From contig JASLCP010000010.1 in the NCBI GenBank assembly GCA_030151825.1, positions 1 to 8,870 on the forward strand: DNA of 8,870 nt. The letters run 5' to 3'. Position numbers and translations under genes: made by a program. Of the stretch, positions 1 through 6,215 are shown in pieces; the stretch's first letter is position 1; the number at the start of each line of letters is the position of its first letter. Source of the stretch: Candidatus Saccharimonadales bacterium (lineage in GTDB: Bacteria; Patescibacteriota; Saccharimonadia; Saccharimonadales; Saccharimonadaceae). The notes under the pieces are model-generated. The model was not told the origin of the DNA and searched no databases. It saw nothing but the letters and a program-made list of their open reading frames with translations.

Positions 1-1463
1 TGGATGCTATCATGAGCAATCATGTTGCGGCAGGTGAGGCCGGAGGTATTACGCAGCACATTAGTGCATACCAGACAATCCGTAATAACCGTTCGATTAC
101 CTTGCTCGATACGCCTGGGCATGAAGCCTTCGCTGCTTTGCGCCAACACGGTGCGACGCTGACTGATGTTGTTATTATTGTGGTGGCTGCCGATGATGGC
201 GTGATGCCACAGACGATTGAGGCAATTCGTTTTGCGCGCAATGCGAACGCTAAAATGGTCGTTGCTATTAACAAAATGGACAAAGAGGCCGCTAATCCCG
301 GTATGGTCATGGGGCAACTTGCCGAGCAGGGCGTTGTCGCTGATCGGCAAGGCTGGGGTGGTGATGTGCCAATGGTTGAAGTGAGCGCCAAGACGGGCAA
401 GGGGATTGATGATTTGCTCGATACTGTTCTCCTCGTGGCTGATATGGAAGAGCTTCGTGCTGATGTTGATGTCCCTGCTGAAGGCCTAGTGATTGAATCA
501 CACATGGAGCAAGGTCGTGGCTCGGTTGTTGGGCTGCTTGTCGAGCACGGCAAGCTCAAGCCAGGGCACTATTTGGTTGCTGGCACGGCATATGGCAAGG
601 TGCGAACACTGCTTGATTTTGCGGGTAAGCCACTCAAAGAAGCTGGCCCATCGACGCCGGTTACTATTACCGGGTTCAAGGAGTTACCGCAATTTGGTGA
701 CGTATTTTCAATCGTTAAGAGTGATAAAGAGGCCCGACATGCAGCAGCGCAGGCGCGTATTGATCGTGAACGTGAAGCGGCCAGCACAAATGTGACGGGC
801 GCTGATCTGCTTAAGATGATGACACAAAAGCACGAATCACAAGAGTTGAAGGTGATTGTGAAAGCCGACGTGCAAGGATCGCTGACTTCTGTGATGGATA
901 GCTTGCGACTCCTTGATGCTGGCGGCGAAGTGACACTGCGTATTATTGGTAGTGGTGTCGGTAATATTTCAGAAAATGATATTCGTCTTGCAGCCGATGA
1001 AAGCACCATTATTTATGGCTTTAATGTTGATATGTCACCAGCAGTTAAACGTCTGGCACAGCGTGACAAGGTACAGGTACGTATGTATAAGGTGATTTAC
1101 GAATTACTTGATGACGCACGCGCCTCAATGGAAGTGCTGCTTGCACCAGAAGTGGTCGAAACGCAAATTGGCACACTGACGATTAAGGGTATCTTCCGTA
1201 CATTGAAGGAAGAAGTTATCGCCGGTGGCGAGGTGACTTCAGGCAAAGCGACACCAGGCGTGTTGGCGCGGGTGACTCGTGGTGATGAAGAGATTGCTGA
1301 AACGGAAGTGACAAAAGTCCAGCGCGGTCAGCAAGAGGCGAAAGAAGTATTCGAAGGTGAGCTCTGTGGCTTTAGTCTCAAGACGAGTAAGAAAGTACTC
1401 CTCGAAGAGGGCGATACCGTTGAGTTCTTTACCCGCGAACTGGTCAAAAGAACGCTGAACTAG
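1..1463 (+). CDS. infB: Translation initiation factor IF-2, 3' part (5' end outside window)
   Basis: IF-2 is the GTPase that brings fMet-tRNA to the 30S subunit and promotes subunit joining. The reading frame is open from the left edge (codons begin at base 3, reading DAIMSNHVAAGEAGGITQH), so the ATG at 12 is an internal Met and not the start; the P-loop lies just upstream. Numbered from that Met, visible motifs are the switch I GGIT (11-14), DTPGHEAF (33-40, G3), NKMD (87-90, G4) and SAK (125-127, G5). After these come the beta-barrel domain II (about 155-245), domain III with VKADVQGS and IIGSGVGNISEND (about 285-330), and the C-terminal fMet-tRNA-binding barrel ending ELCGFSLKTSKKVLLEEGDTVEFF. 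The usual ARGA after G3 reads RQHGA here. The C-terminus is complete and ends in TAG. No terminator is obvious before the next promoter. Confidence 0.97.
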   Translation, partial: DAIMSNHVAAGEAGGITQHISAYQTIRNNRSITLLDTPGHEAFAALRQHGATLTDVVIIVVAADDGVMPQTIEAIRFARNANAKMVVAINKMDKEAANPGMVMGQLAEQGVVADRQGWGGDVPMVEVSAKTGKGIDDLLDTVLLVADMEELRADVDVPAEGLVIESHMEQGRGSVVGLLVEHGKLKPGHYLVAGTAYGKVRTLLDFAGKPLKEAGPSTPVTITGFKELPQFGDVFSIVKSDKEARHAAAQARIDREREAASTNVTGADLLKMMTQKHESQELKVIVKADVQGSLTSVMDSLRLLDAGGEVTLRIIGSGVGNISENDIRLAADESTIIYGFNVDMSPAVKRLAQRDKVQVRMYKVIYELLDDARASMEVLLAPEVVETQIGTLTIKGIFRTLKEEVIAGGEVTSGKATPGVLARVTRGDEEIAETEVTKVQRGQQEAKEVFEGELCGFSLKTSKKVLLEEGDTVEFFTRELVKRTLN

Positions 1464-1491
1464 TTGTCCCCAGAAGGCGACATGATACAAT
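1464..1491 (+). promoter_or_regulatory. Extended -10 sigma70-type promoter for the DUF5663-like gene
   Basis: A -35 TTGTCC (1464-1469) and a -10 TACAAT (1486-1491) are separated by 16 bp, with a TGA (TGn) extension at 1483-1485. The -35 begins directly after the infB stop codon. The predicted transcription start near 1498 gives a leader of about 38 nt. The same TGnTACAATAGG string recurs before rpsU at 8789-8800, which supports it as a real promoter type of this genome. Seen by eye only; no start site has been measured. Confidence 0.6.
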
Positions 1492-1523
1492 AGGGGATAG
1501 ACAAGAACACCTAAAGTCCTGTT

Positions 1524-1530
1524 AAGGAGA
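1524..1530 (+). promoter_or_regulatory. Shine-Dalgarno site of the DUF5663-like gene
   Basis: AAGGAGA lies 5 nt before the ATG at 1536 and fixes the start. Its AGGA core (1525-1528) can pair with TCCT at 1517-1520 across a GTTA loop. That hairpin is only 4 bp, so any effect on initiation would be modest. Confidence 0.75.
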
Positions 1531-1535
1531 ACCAT

Positions 1536-1982
1536 ATGTTCCAACTAGATGATAAATTTTTGGCAGACATCGGCCTGAATGACCTTCCAGAGGATCAAAA
1601 ACAGCCATTCCTGCAGCATATTTACGAAGAGCTTGAACTTCGTGTTGGCACACGACTGAGCGACGGTCTAAGTGATGAGCAGCTCGAGCAATTCGAGAAA
1701 GTGATTGACCGCGATATGCCAACAATTGATGCGTGGATCCAGCAATTTGTGCCGAATTATACCGAAGATCAGGTGTTTCAACGAATGCAGCAGTCGACTG
1801 GCCTTGCTGCTGATGACCAAAACCTCAAGGCAGAGTTCGTTGCGACTAAATGGCTCGAGGTGAACCGTCCTGATTACCGACAAGTTGTTGCGCAGGTACT
1901 TGATGAACTCAAACAAGAAATCACGAGCAACCGCGAAGCGATTCTTGGTGGTGGCGACACTAGTGCGCCAGCTACCCCGTAG
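1536..1982 (+). CDS. DUF5663-like conserved hypothetical protein
   Basis: A 148-residue acidic, mostly helical soluble protein. The N-terminal region (MFQLDDKFLADIGLNDLPE, then FLQHIYEELELRVGTRLSDGLSDEQLEQFEKVID to about residue 59) resembles the DUF5663 family as I recall it from CPR genomes; that assignment is from memory, not a search. The family's function is unknown to me. A second helical section (about 60-135) contains aromatic/acidic segments such as WIQQFVPNYTEDQVFQRM. The tail is a short Gly/Ser/Ala/Pro-rich stretch (GGGDTSAPATP). There is no signal peptide or membrane segment. It has its own promoter and SD after infB and ends 2 bp from the convergent fmt. Its position after a translation factor gives only weak functional context. 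Confidence 0.9.
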   Translation: MFQLDDKFLADIGLNDLPEDQKQPFLQHIYEELELRVGTRLSDGLSDEQLEQFEKVIDRDMPTIDAWIQQFVPNYTEDQVFQRMQQSTGLAADDQNLKAEFVATKWLEVNRPDYRQVVAQVLDELKQEITSNREAILGGGDTSAPATP

Positions 1983-1984
1983 AT

Positions 1985-2908
1985 TTACATCTGAAACTGG
2001 GATTGATATCCCGCAAGAAATGCCTGTACGGGCATTTCTTTTTTGCCGATTGGTTTGAGTGCGTCAATAATCAGTTGACCATCACCAGTGCCGATCAGTA
2101 GAGTAGTGCCGTCAATCGTCACGGACCCAGGGGCTGTCTGGGGAGTGTGAGCGACGGTGGCTGCGGTAATAATGCAGTCAATGCCGGCAATAGTGGTGCG
2201 GCTTTGAGGCCAGTCAGCGTAGGCACGAATCGTGCGCTCAATTTGTGTGGCAGGGAGGTGCCAGTCGATGATGCCATCTGCTTTCGAGATGAGTGAACAG
2301 TAGCTTGCGGTCATATCATCCTGTAGGGTCGCCTGGAGTGAGCCGTCGATAATGGCGGGGAGTGTTTGTGTTAATTCGTCCGCGCCACGCTGTCCCAGAG
2401 TATCGTAGAGTTCGGGACTTGTTTCGGTGCCGGTAAGCGGAAAGGTGATTTGATGATATACCGGTCCCGCATCCATCTTTGCTGATAGTTGCATAATACT
2501 TATGCCTGTTTCGCGGTCGCCGTGGAGGATGGCTGATTCGATCGGTGATGGACCGCGATAGCGCGGCAAGAGTGAGGGGTGTACGTTGATGATGCCAGGA
2601 GTAAAGAGGTCGATAATCGACTGAGGAATAATTTTTCCATAACTGACAAGCACACCGGTTGGTTGATCAATTACCGAAACAGTGTCGATAATTTCGGTCA
2701 TGTTTCGGGGCTGCAAGACAGGGATGTTGTGGGCCGTAGCATATGTTTTAACGGCCGGCTCGCTGAGTTTGTGGCCCCGTCCTTGCTTGCTGTCAGGTTT
2801 TGTGACGACGAGTACTACCGAAAACTCCGCCTCAACAAGTGCGCGGAGTGAAGCGAGACTAAAATCCTCAGTCCCAAAGAATACGATTGGCGTTGATATG
2901 TTCGTCAT
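1985..2908 (-). CDS. fmt: Methionyl-tRNA formyltransferase
   Basis: Fmt transfers a formyl group from 10-formyl-tetrahydrofolate to Met-tRNAi, making the initiator that IF-2 recognises. The protein is 307 residues (E. coli Fmt is about 315). The N-terminal Rossmann part begins TPIVFFGTEDFS. The formyltransferase signature INVHPSLLPRYRGPSPI carries the conserved Asn108 and His110, and MDAGPV supplies Asp146; these match the Asn-His-Asp triad of the family. The C-terminal OB-like domain (about 205-307) contains the usual ADGIIDW segment. The ATG at 2908 is chosen because homology starts there; the frame is open further upstream, but that part is only antiparallel coding within def. The start lies 41 bp inside def with no good SD, so translational coupling to def is likely. 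The stop is TAA, 2 bp from the convergent neighbour. Confidence 0.96.
   Translation of the reverse strand: MTNISTPIVFFGTEDFSLASLRALVEAEFSVVLVVTKPDSKQGRGHKLSEPAVKTYATAHNIPVLQPRNMTEIIDTVSVIDQPTGVLVSYGKIIPQSIIDLFTPGIINVHPSLLPRYRGPSPIESAILHGDRETGISIMQLSAKMDAGPVYHQITFPLTGTETSPELYDTLGQRGADELTQTLPAIIDGSLQATLQDDMTASYCSLISKADGIIDWHLPATQIERTIRAYADWPQSRTTIAGIDCIITAATVAHTPQTAPGSVTIDGTTLLIGTGDGQLIIDALKPIGKKEMPVQAFLAGYQSQFQM
2015..2044 (+). terminator. Intrinsic terminator of the DUF5663-like transcript, inside the fmt 3' end
   Basis: A perfect 10-bp inverted repeat, AAGAAATGCC (2015-2024) and GGCATTTCTT (2031-2040), encloses the 6-nt loop TGTACG. The 3' arm runs into a T tract (2039-2044). On the + strand this is a classic Rho-independent terminator, 32 bp past the stop of the upstream gene. 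The same bases encode the Fmt C-terminus (about KKEMPVQAF) on the minus strand. Read from the minus strand the hairpin is followed by GCGGG and not by T's, so it should work in the + direction only. Confidence 0.85.
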
Positions 2909-3443
2909 AATCGAGTGGTTGAAGCTCGCCTTTCTCGTCGAGTGTGTAAAATGCTTTTTTGTCGTCACGAATGTGGTCGACAAAGACGATACCGTTAGTG
3001 TGATCGATTTCGTGTTGGATGACGCGCGCAAGAAATCCCTCGGCTTTTAGGCGGATCTCTTGACCTTCGGGGGTCATTGCCTTGATGCGTACCTTGCTAT
3101 AGCGAGGTACTTTTCCGTATACGCCGCCGACGCTGAGACAACCCTCGTAGTCTCTGACTTTTTCACCCTCATATTTTACAATTTCAGGATTAATCAACGC
3201 TGTAAAATCACGGGTATTTTTGTCATCAAAATCACTACGAATAATCACTACACGGTCGAGTCGATCGATTTGCACAGCGGCGAGTGCGGCGCTAATTTCG
3301 TGCGGACGACTATCTTCCCAATCCAGCGCAGCGTCGGTCATATCTTTGATAAGTGATAGTGTTTCGGCGGTAACAACATGAATCTTCTTCGATTTTTGCC
3401 GGAGATGCTCGTTAGGGAGCGTAATGATGTCTTCTTTTTTCAT
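2868..3443 (-). CDS. def: Peptide deformylase
   Basis: Def removes the N-formyl group from nascent proteins, acting as a metalloenzyme at the ribosome exit. The protein is 191 residues. Motif II is EGCLS (100-104, metal ligand Cys102). Motif III is HEIDH (144-148, ligands His144 and His148, catalytic Glu145). Motif I is atypical: where most deformylases have GxG(L/I)AAxQ, this reads SAALAAVQ (51-58), keeping the AA and Gln but losing both glycines. The gene lies 37 bp downstream of priA and overlaps fmt by 41 bp. The minus-strand sequence GAGAGGG (3454-3448) is a plausible SD, 4 nt before the ATG. A TG-extended TATACT (3460-3455) just upstream could add an internal promoter. It ends in TGA, showing TGA is a stop here. 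Confidence 0.95.
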   Translation of the reverse strand: MKKEDIITLPNEHLRQKSKKIHVVTAETLSLIKDMTDAALDWEDSRPHEISAALAAVQIDRLDRVVIIRSDFDDKNTRDFTALINPEIVKYEGEKVRDYEGCLSVGGVYGKVPRYSKVRIKAMTPEGQEIRLKAEGFLARVIQHEIDHTNGIVFVDHIRDDKKAFYTLDEKGELQPLDYDEHINANRILWD

Positions 3444-3454
3444 AAATCCCTCTC

Positions 3455-3463
3455 AGTATAACA
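3455..3463 (-). promoter_or_regulatory. Candidate extended -10 promoter before def
   Basis: On the minus strand TGTTATACT (3463-3455) is an extended -10 (TGn plus TATACT). At 17 bp spacing the -35 position reads TAGTCA (3483-3478), four of six matches to TTGACA. The predicted start, about 3448, leaves a leader of only about 5 nt and would cut off the SD. def-fmt could thus be translated with an SD from the priA transcript and nearly leaderless from this promoter. This is inference only. Confidence 0.4.
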
Positions 3464-3480
3464 GATAGAGAAGAGCGTGA

Positions 3481-5430
3481 CTACAGGAGGCTGATTGGGT
3501 CGAGTTCGACGTGCCAGTGTGTCGCCGGAATGTTTGCTGTTAAGGCGATAAGGTCGGCACGGGTGGCTGATTTTACGATGAGTTGCCAACGATAGGTGTC
3601 GTGTTGGCGTTCATAAAAGGCGGGGGTGGGGCCGAAAATTGTCACGCCAGCGACTGCTTTGGCTTTGAGCGTGCGGGCGAGCGTCTGTGCGTTGCGAACG
3701 GCGGCAGTTTCGGTTTTATACACACAGGTCAGTCGCATCAAAAAGACAAACGGTGGAAATAGTGCACGTTTTCGCTCGGCAATTGTTGTGTCGTAAAAAT
3801 GCTGGTAGTGCTGCGCGATACCGTCGGTAATAGCAGGGTGAGTTGGCTGGTATGACTGCAGAATTACTGTGGTGGCATGATGTGATCGTCCCACGCGGCC
3901 AACAACCTGCGCAATCAACTGAAAGGTGCGTTCTGAGGCACCGTAGTCAGGCAGACTTAGCCCAGCGTCAGCCTGAACAACACCAACCGTCCGCAGGTGT
4001 GGCAGATCGAGTCCCTTGGCGATAACTTGAGTACCGATAATAATATCGATACTGCCATCATACAATTCAGCGTAGCGTTTATTGACGGTATTTTCGTTTG
4101 TGGTATCGGCGTCAAACCGAACAATTGTTTTATGAGGATAGCGTTTTTGCAGCTCGCTTTCGATGAGTTTTGTACCGATACCCTTATGAATAATATTGGC
4201 GTTTTGGCAGACGGGGCAGCTGGTGACCATGCGCTCTTTGTGTCCGCAAATATGGCATTCAAGCGAGTAGCGATCGGCATGAAGCGTCAGCGGCACAAAG
4301 CAGCGTGGACAGGTAGCGACCCAGCCGCACTGCTCGCAAAGCGTCGTGCTAGCACTACCGCGGCGGTTATGAAAGAGGAGTGTTTGCTCGCCATTTTGGA
4401 GTGTCGCGTCGATGTGACTAAGGAGCACGTCGGATAAAAAACGATGCTGTTTAAACGATTCGCGTTTGGTCGAGTCGATGACGATAATCTGGGGTGGTGT
4501 AGCATCGTCGCGCGCTCGTTTTGAGAGTTCGATAACCGGACGGTTCGAGCGGAGTGCCAGATAATAGTCGCTGACAAGTGGTGTTGCACTACCGAGGATG
4601 ACGCGACCAGCCGGCGCTTGATGATGCGCAAGAATACTCGCGACACGGAGCGCTGAATAGCGCGGGGCTTGCTCTTGCTTAAAGCTTGGTTCGTGCGCCT
4701 CGTCAATGGCAACCAGGCCAACATCAGCCAGTGGCATAAACAGTGCCGACCTCGGGCCAATAACGACGCGCGGAATGGGAGCGGTGAGCGCCTCGCGCCA
4801 TGCAAGGTGGCGTTCTGCCTCGGTCTGTTTTGAGTGGGTAAGAATGATGTCATCAAAGTGGTGTGAGAATTCGTCGACCAGCTGCGAGGTGAGGGCGATT
4901 TCAGGAACGAGCAGAATGACCGAACGGCCGGCTGCGAGCGTTTGTTTAGCTGCCTCGATATAGACCTGTGTTTTGCCAGATCCGGTGACACCATGGAGCA
5001 GCGTCGTACCCGGCGAGCTTGTCATGATTGTTTTGACCGCTGCTTGTTGCTCGGAGTTGAGTACAAAATGTGTTCGTTCTCGGCGAGAGATGTGTGCCGT
5101 CTGTGGCCGAGAACGACGAGTTTTTTGCAACCCTCGAGGAAGTATCGTTTGAAGTACTGTTGCGAGCGGTGTTGCATAATACGCTGCCATCCACTGAGCT
5201 GTCTGTACTAGTCCTTCGGGAAGAGGCTTTTCCTCGACACGAGAGACAATTGGTTTTGCAACAAAGGAAGGTTTTTCGGTGGCTGCGATAATGACACCGA
5301 TGACCTCCTTTTTGCCAAGCTCAATCACAACGATATGTCCGATAGCTAGCGGCACGTCGCTCCCATAGGTAAACGTATCACTCCCAGCTCGAGCAATCCG
5401 CATTGGTGCCACCTCATAGTAATACTGCAC
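3481..5430 (-). CDS. priA: Primosomal protein N' (replication restart helicase PriA), short form
   Basis: PriA recognises stalled or repaired forks and reloads the replicative helicase; it is a superfamily 2 3'-5' helicase. From the GTG at 5430 it is 649 residues (E. coli about 732). An N-terminal 3'-end-binding domain (about 1-100, starting QYYYEVAP) is followed by Walker A GVTGSGKT (147-154), DEAH (243-246), LGSATP (279-284), eight zinc-binding cysteines in four CxxC pairs (365/368, 374/377, 392/395, 405/408), GTQVIAKGLDLP, and motif VI as QVVGRVGR (508-515; usually QVAGRAGR). Only about 20-25 residues separate the first domain from the helicase core, so the winged-helix domain appears absent. 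Start: GTG 5430 keeps the first conserved strand and sits 7 nt from a TATAAT (leaderless). ATG 5403 has SD GAGGTGG (5415-5409). First gene of priA-def-fmt. Confidence 0.96.
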   Translation of the reverse strand: MQYYYEVAPMRIARAGSDTFTYGSDVPLAIGHIVVIELGKKEVIGVIIAATEKPSFVAKPIVSRVEEKPLPEGLVQTAQWMAAYYATPLATVLQTILPRGLQKTRRSRPQTAHISRRERTHFVLNSEQQAAVKTIMTSSPGTTLLHGVTGSGKTQVYIEAAKQTLAAGRSVILLVPEIALTSQLVDEFSHHFDDIILTHSKQTEAERHLAWREALTAPIPRVVIGPRSALFMPLADVGLVAIDEAHEPSFKQEQAPRYSALRVASILAHHQAPAGRVILGSATPLVSDYYLALRSNRPVIELSKRARDDATPPQIIVIDSTKRESFKQHRFLSDVLLSHIDATLQNGEQTLLFHNRRGSASTTLCEQCGWVATCPRCFVPLTLHADRYSLECHICGHKERMVTSCPVCQNANIIHKGIGTKLIESELQKRYPHKTIVRFDADTTNENTVNKRYAELYDGSIDIIIGTQVIAKGLDLPHLRTVGVVQADAGLSLPDYGASERTFQLIAQVVGRVGRSHHATTVILQSYQPTHPAITDGIAQHYQHFYDTTIAERKRALFPPFVFLMRLTCVYKTETAAVRNAQTLARTLKAKAVAGVTIFGPTPAFYERQHDTYRWQLIVKSATRADLIALTANIPATHWHVELDPISLL

Positions 5431-5437
5431 GCTATAT

Positions 5438-5443
5438 ATTATA
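5438..5443 (-). promoter_or_regulatory. -10 box of priA (leaderless configuration)
   Basis: A perfect TATAAT on the minus strand (5443-5438) is followed by 7 nt and then the GTG codon at 5430. A transcript would start at or next to the GTG. No convincing -35 is seen at 16-18 bp. It overlaps the oppositely oriented TATACT of the neighbouring gene. Confidence 0.55.
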
Positions 5444-5445
5444 CT
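5440..5445 (+). promoter_or_regulatory. -10 box of the PRTase-like gene (leaderless configuration)
   Basis: TATACT (5440-5445) lies 8 nt before the ATG at 5454 with no SD between them. It shares bases 5440-5443 with the priA -10 box on the other strand. No clear -35 is visible. Confidence 0.5.
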
Positions 5446-5453
5446 TGGTTTAT

Positions 5454-6113
5454 ATGATGTATTTCGAAAGTCGCTCCCAGGCGGGGCAATTATTAGCCGA
5501 ACAATTAGTGCAACAATACCGTTACGAAGATTGTGCTGTGGTAGCGTTGAGCGATGGTGGTGTGCAGGTCGGCGAGCAAATTGCTGCGCAGCTGCACTGT
5601 ATATTAACGATGCTAATCTACGAAACAATTGATGTGCCTGGCGAGAGCCAGACCTTTGGTGCGATGTCGCAGTCGGGTGATTTTACCTTTAGCTCGCAGC
5701 TATCCGAGGGTGAGCAATCGGCCTATTCATCAGAATTCCACGGCTATCTTGAGGAGGCAAAGCGTACAGCGTACAGTAAGATAAACAAGCTTATTGGTGA
5801 TGGCGGTATTATTGATCACGACATGCTGCGCGACCGAACGGTTATTCTCGTAGCAGACGGTCTCAACAGCGTGGCAGTACTTGATGTTGCGCTCGACTTT
5901 TTAAAACCAATTCGAATGAATCGACTTGTTATTGCGTCACCGGTGGTTGATGTTGCAGTAGTTGATAAAATGCACGCCTATGCCGATGAGCTTCATATCC
6001 TTGATGTGAAAGAGAATTATCTTGATACCGATCACTATTATAATGTGAATGATGTGCCAAGCCACGAAGAGACGATTGCCAAAATTAACGAAATTGTTCT
6101 CAACTGGCGATAA
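5454..6113 (+). CDS. Phosphoribosyltransferase-like protein with degenerate PRPP loop
   Basis: A 219-residue soluble protein with the layout of a type I phosphoribosyltransferase. The segment YEDCAVVALSDGGVQVGEQIAAQL (about 24-46) corresponds to the VVALPRGGVPVA strand and loop. TVILVADGLNSVAVLDVALDFLKP (about 129-152) corresponds to the PRPP-binding strand, normally VxLVDDGxxTG. Here the second Asp is kept but the first is Ala and the TG(A/S)T loop is replaced by NSV, so ordinary PRPP catalysis is doubtful. A helical insert, about 80-118, separates the two parts. I recall similar proteins in Saccharibacteria but know no demonstrated function; a nucleotide- or PRPP-sensing role is speculation. 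The start MMYFESRSQAG at 5454 (or 5457) is supported by a nearby -10 and the absence of an SD; the frame is open back to ATG 5403, but that lies antisense within priA. Divergent from priA by 23 bp. Confidence 0.88.
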   Translation: MMYFESRSQAGQLLAEQLVQQYRYEDCAVVALSDGGVQVGEQIAAQLHCILTMLIYETIDVPGESQTFGAMSQSGDFTFSSQLSEGEQSAYSSEFHGYLEEAKRTAYSKINKLIGDGGIIDHDMLRDRTVILVADGLNSVAVLDVALDFLKPIRMNRLVIASPVVDVAVVDKMHAYADELHILDVKENYLDTDHYYNVNDVPSHEETIAKINEIVLNWR

Positions 6114-6115
6114 AG

Positions 6116-6130
6116 AATTATTTAATAATT
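6116..6130. repeat. Perfect AT-only inverted repeat
   Basis: AATTATT-T-AATAATT is a perfect 15-bp palindrome beginning 3 bp after the PRTase-like stop codon. No T tract follows on the + strand, so it is not a good intrinsic terminator. It lies upstream of the winged-helix gene and could be an operator, but this is untested. In the rest of the 102-bp gap (6114-6215) I see no convincing promoter. A possible long-range pairing joins GCCTCT (6138-6143) with AGAGGC (6191-6196), close to the SD. Confidence 0.4.
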
Positions 6131-6203
6131 GCACAAAGCCTCTTGTAGAATGTTGTAAGAAAGTGTAAGCTAGAGAGTAACGATAGCGACAGAGGCGCTT
6201 AAT

Positions 6204-6213
6204 AAAGGGAGAG
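6204..6213 (+). promoter_or_regulatory. Shine-Dalgarno site of the winged-helix gene
   Basis: AAAGGGAGAG lies just before the ATG at 6216 and decides that start. The gene therefore has a conventional leader, unlike the leaderless genes nearby. Confidence 0.7.
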
Positions 6214-6215
6214 CA

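Noticed and set aside
20..1009. Minus-strand open frames of 179 and 146 codons opposite infB
   Set aside because: They are Ser/Arg/Ala-rich shadows of a clearly coding infB frame and show no domain or motif.
1954..1976. Hairpin near the DUF5663-like stop (TGGCG/CGCCA arms around CACTAGTG) as terminator of fmt
   Set aside because: It has a bulge and no T tract on the minus strand, so it is not a convincing intrinsic terminator.
2909..3031. N-terminal extension of fmt to an ATG at 3031
   Set aside because: The extra 41 residues lie inside def in another frame and are low-complexity; Fmt homology starts at TPIVFFGTEDF just after the ATG at 2908.
3957..4994. Minus-strand open frames of 107 and 235 codons and several plus-strand frames within priA
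   Set aside because: They overlap the complete set of PriA motifs in another frame, have biased compositions, and lack start signals.
5403..5453. Start of the PRTase-like gene at ATG 5403
   Set aside because: It lies within priA coding sequence upstream of the -10 box; the extra 17 residues (MVPPHSNTARYILYLVY) look non-coding.
5431..5628. N-terminal extension of priA to an ATG at 5628
   Set aside because: It runs antisense through the PRTase-like gene and past its own -10 box; PriA homology begins at about QYYYEVAP.
6129..6151. TTGCAC (6129-6134) with TAGAAT (6146-6151) as a promoter for the winged-helix gene
   Set aside because: The spacer is only 11 bp, too short for sigma70; no better pair was found in the gap.
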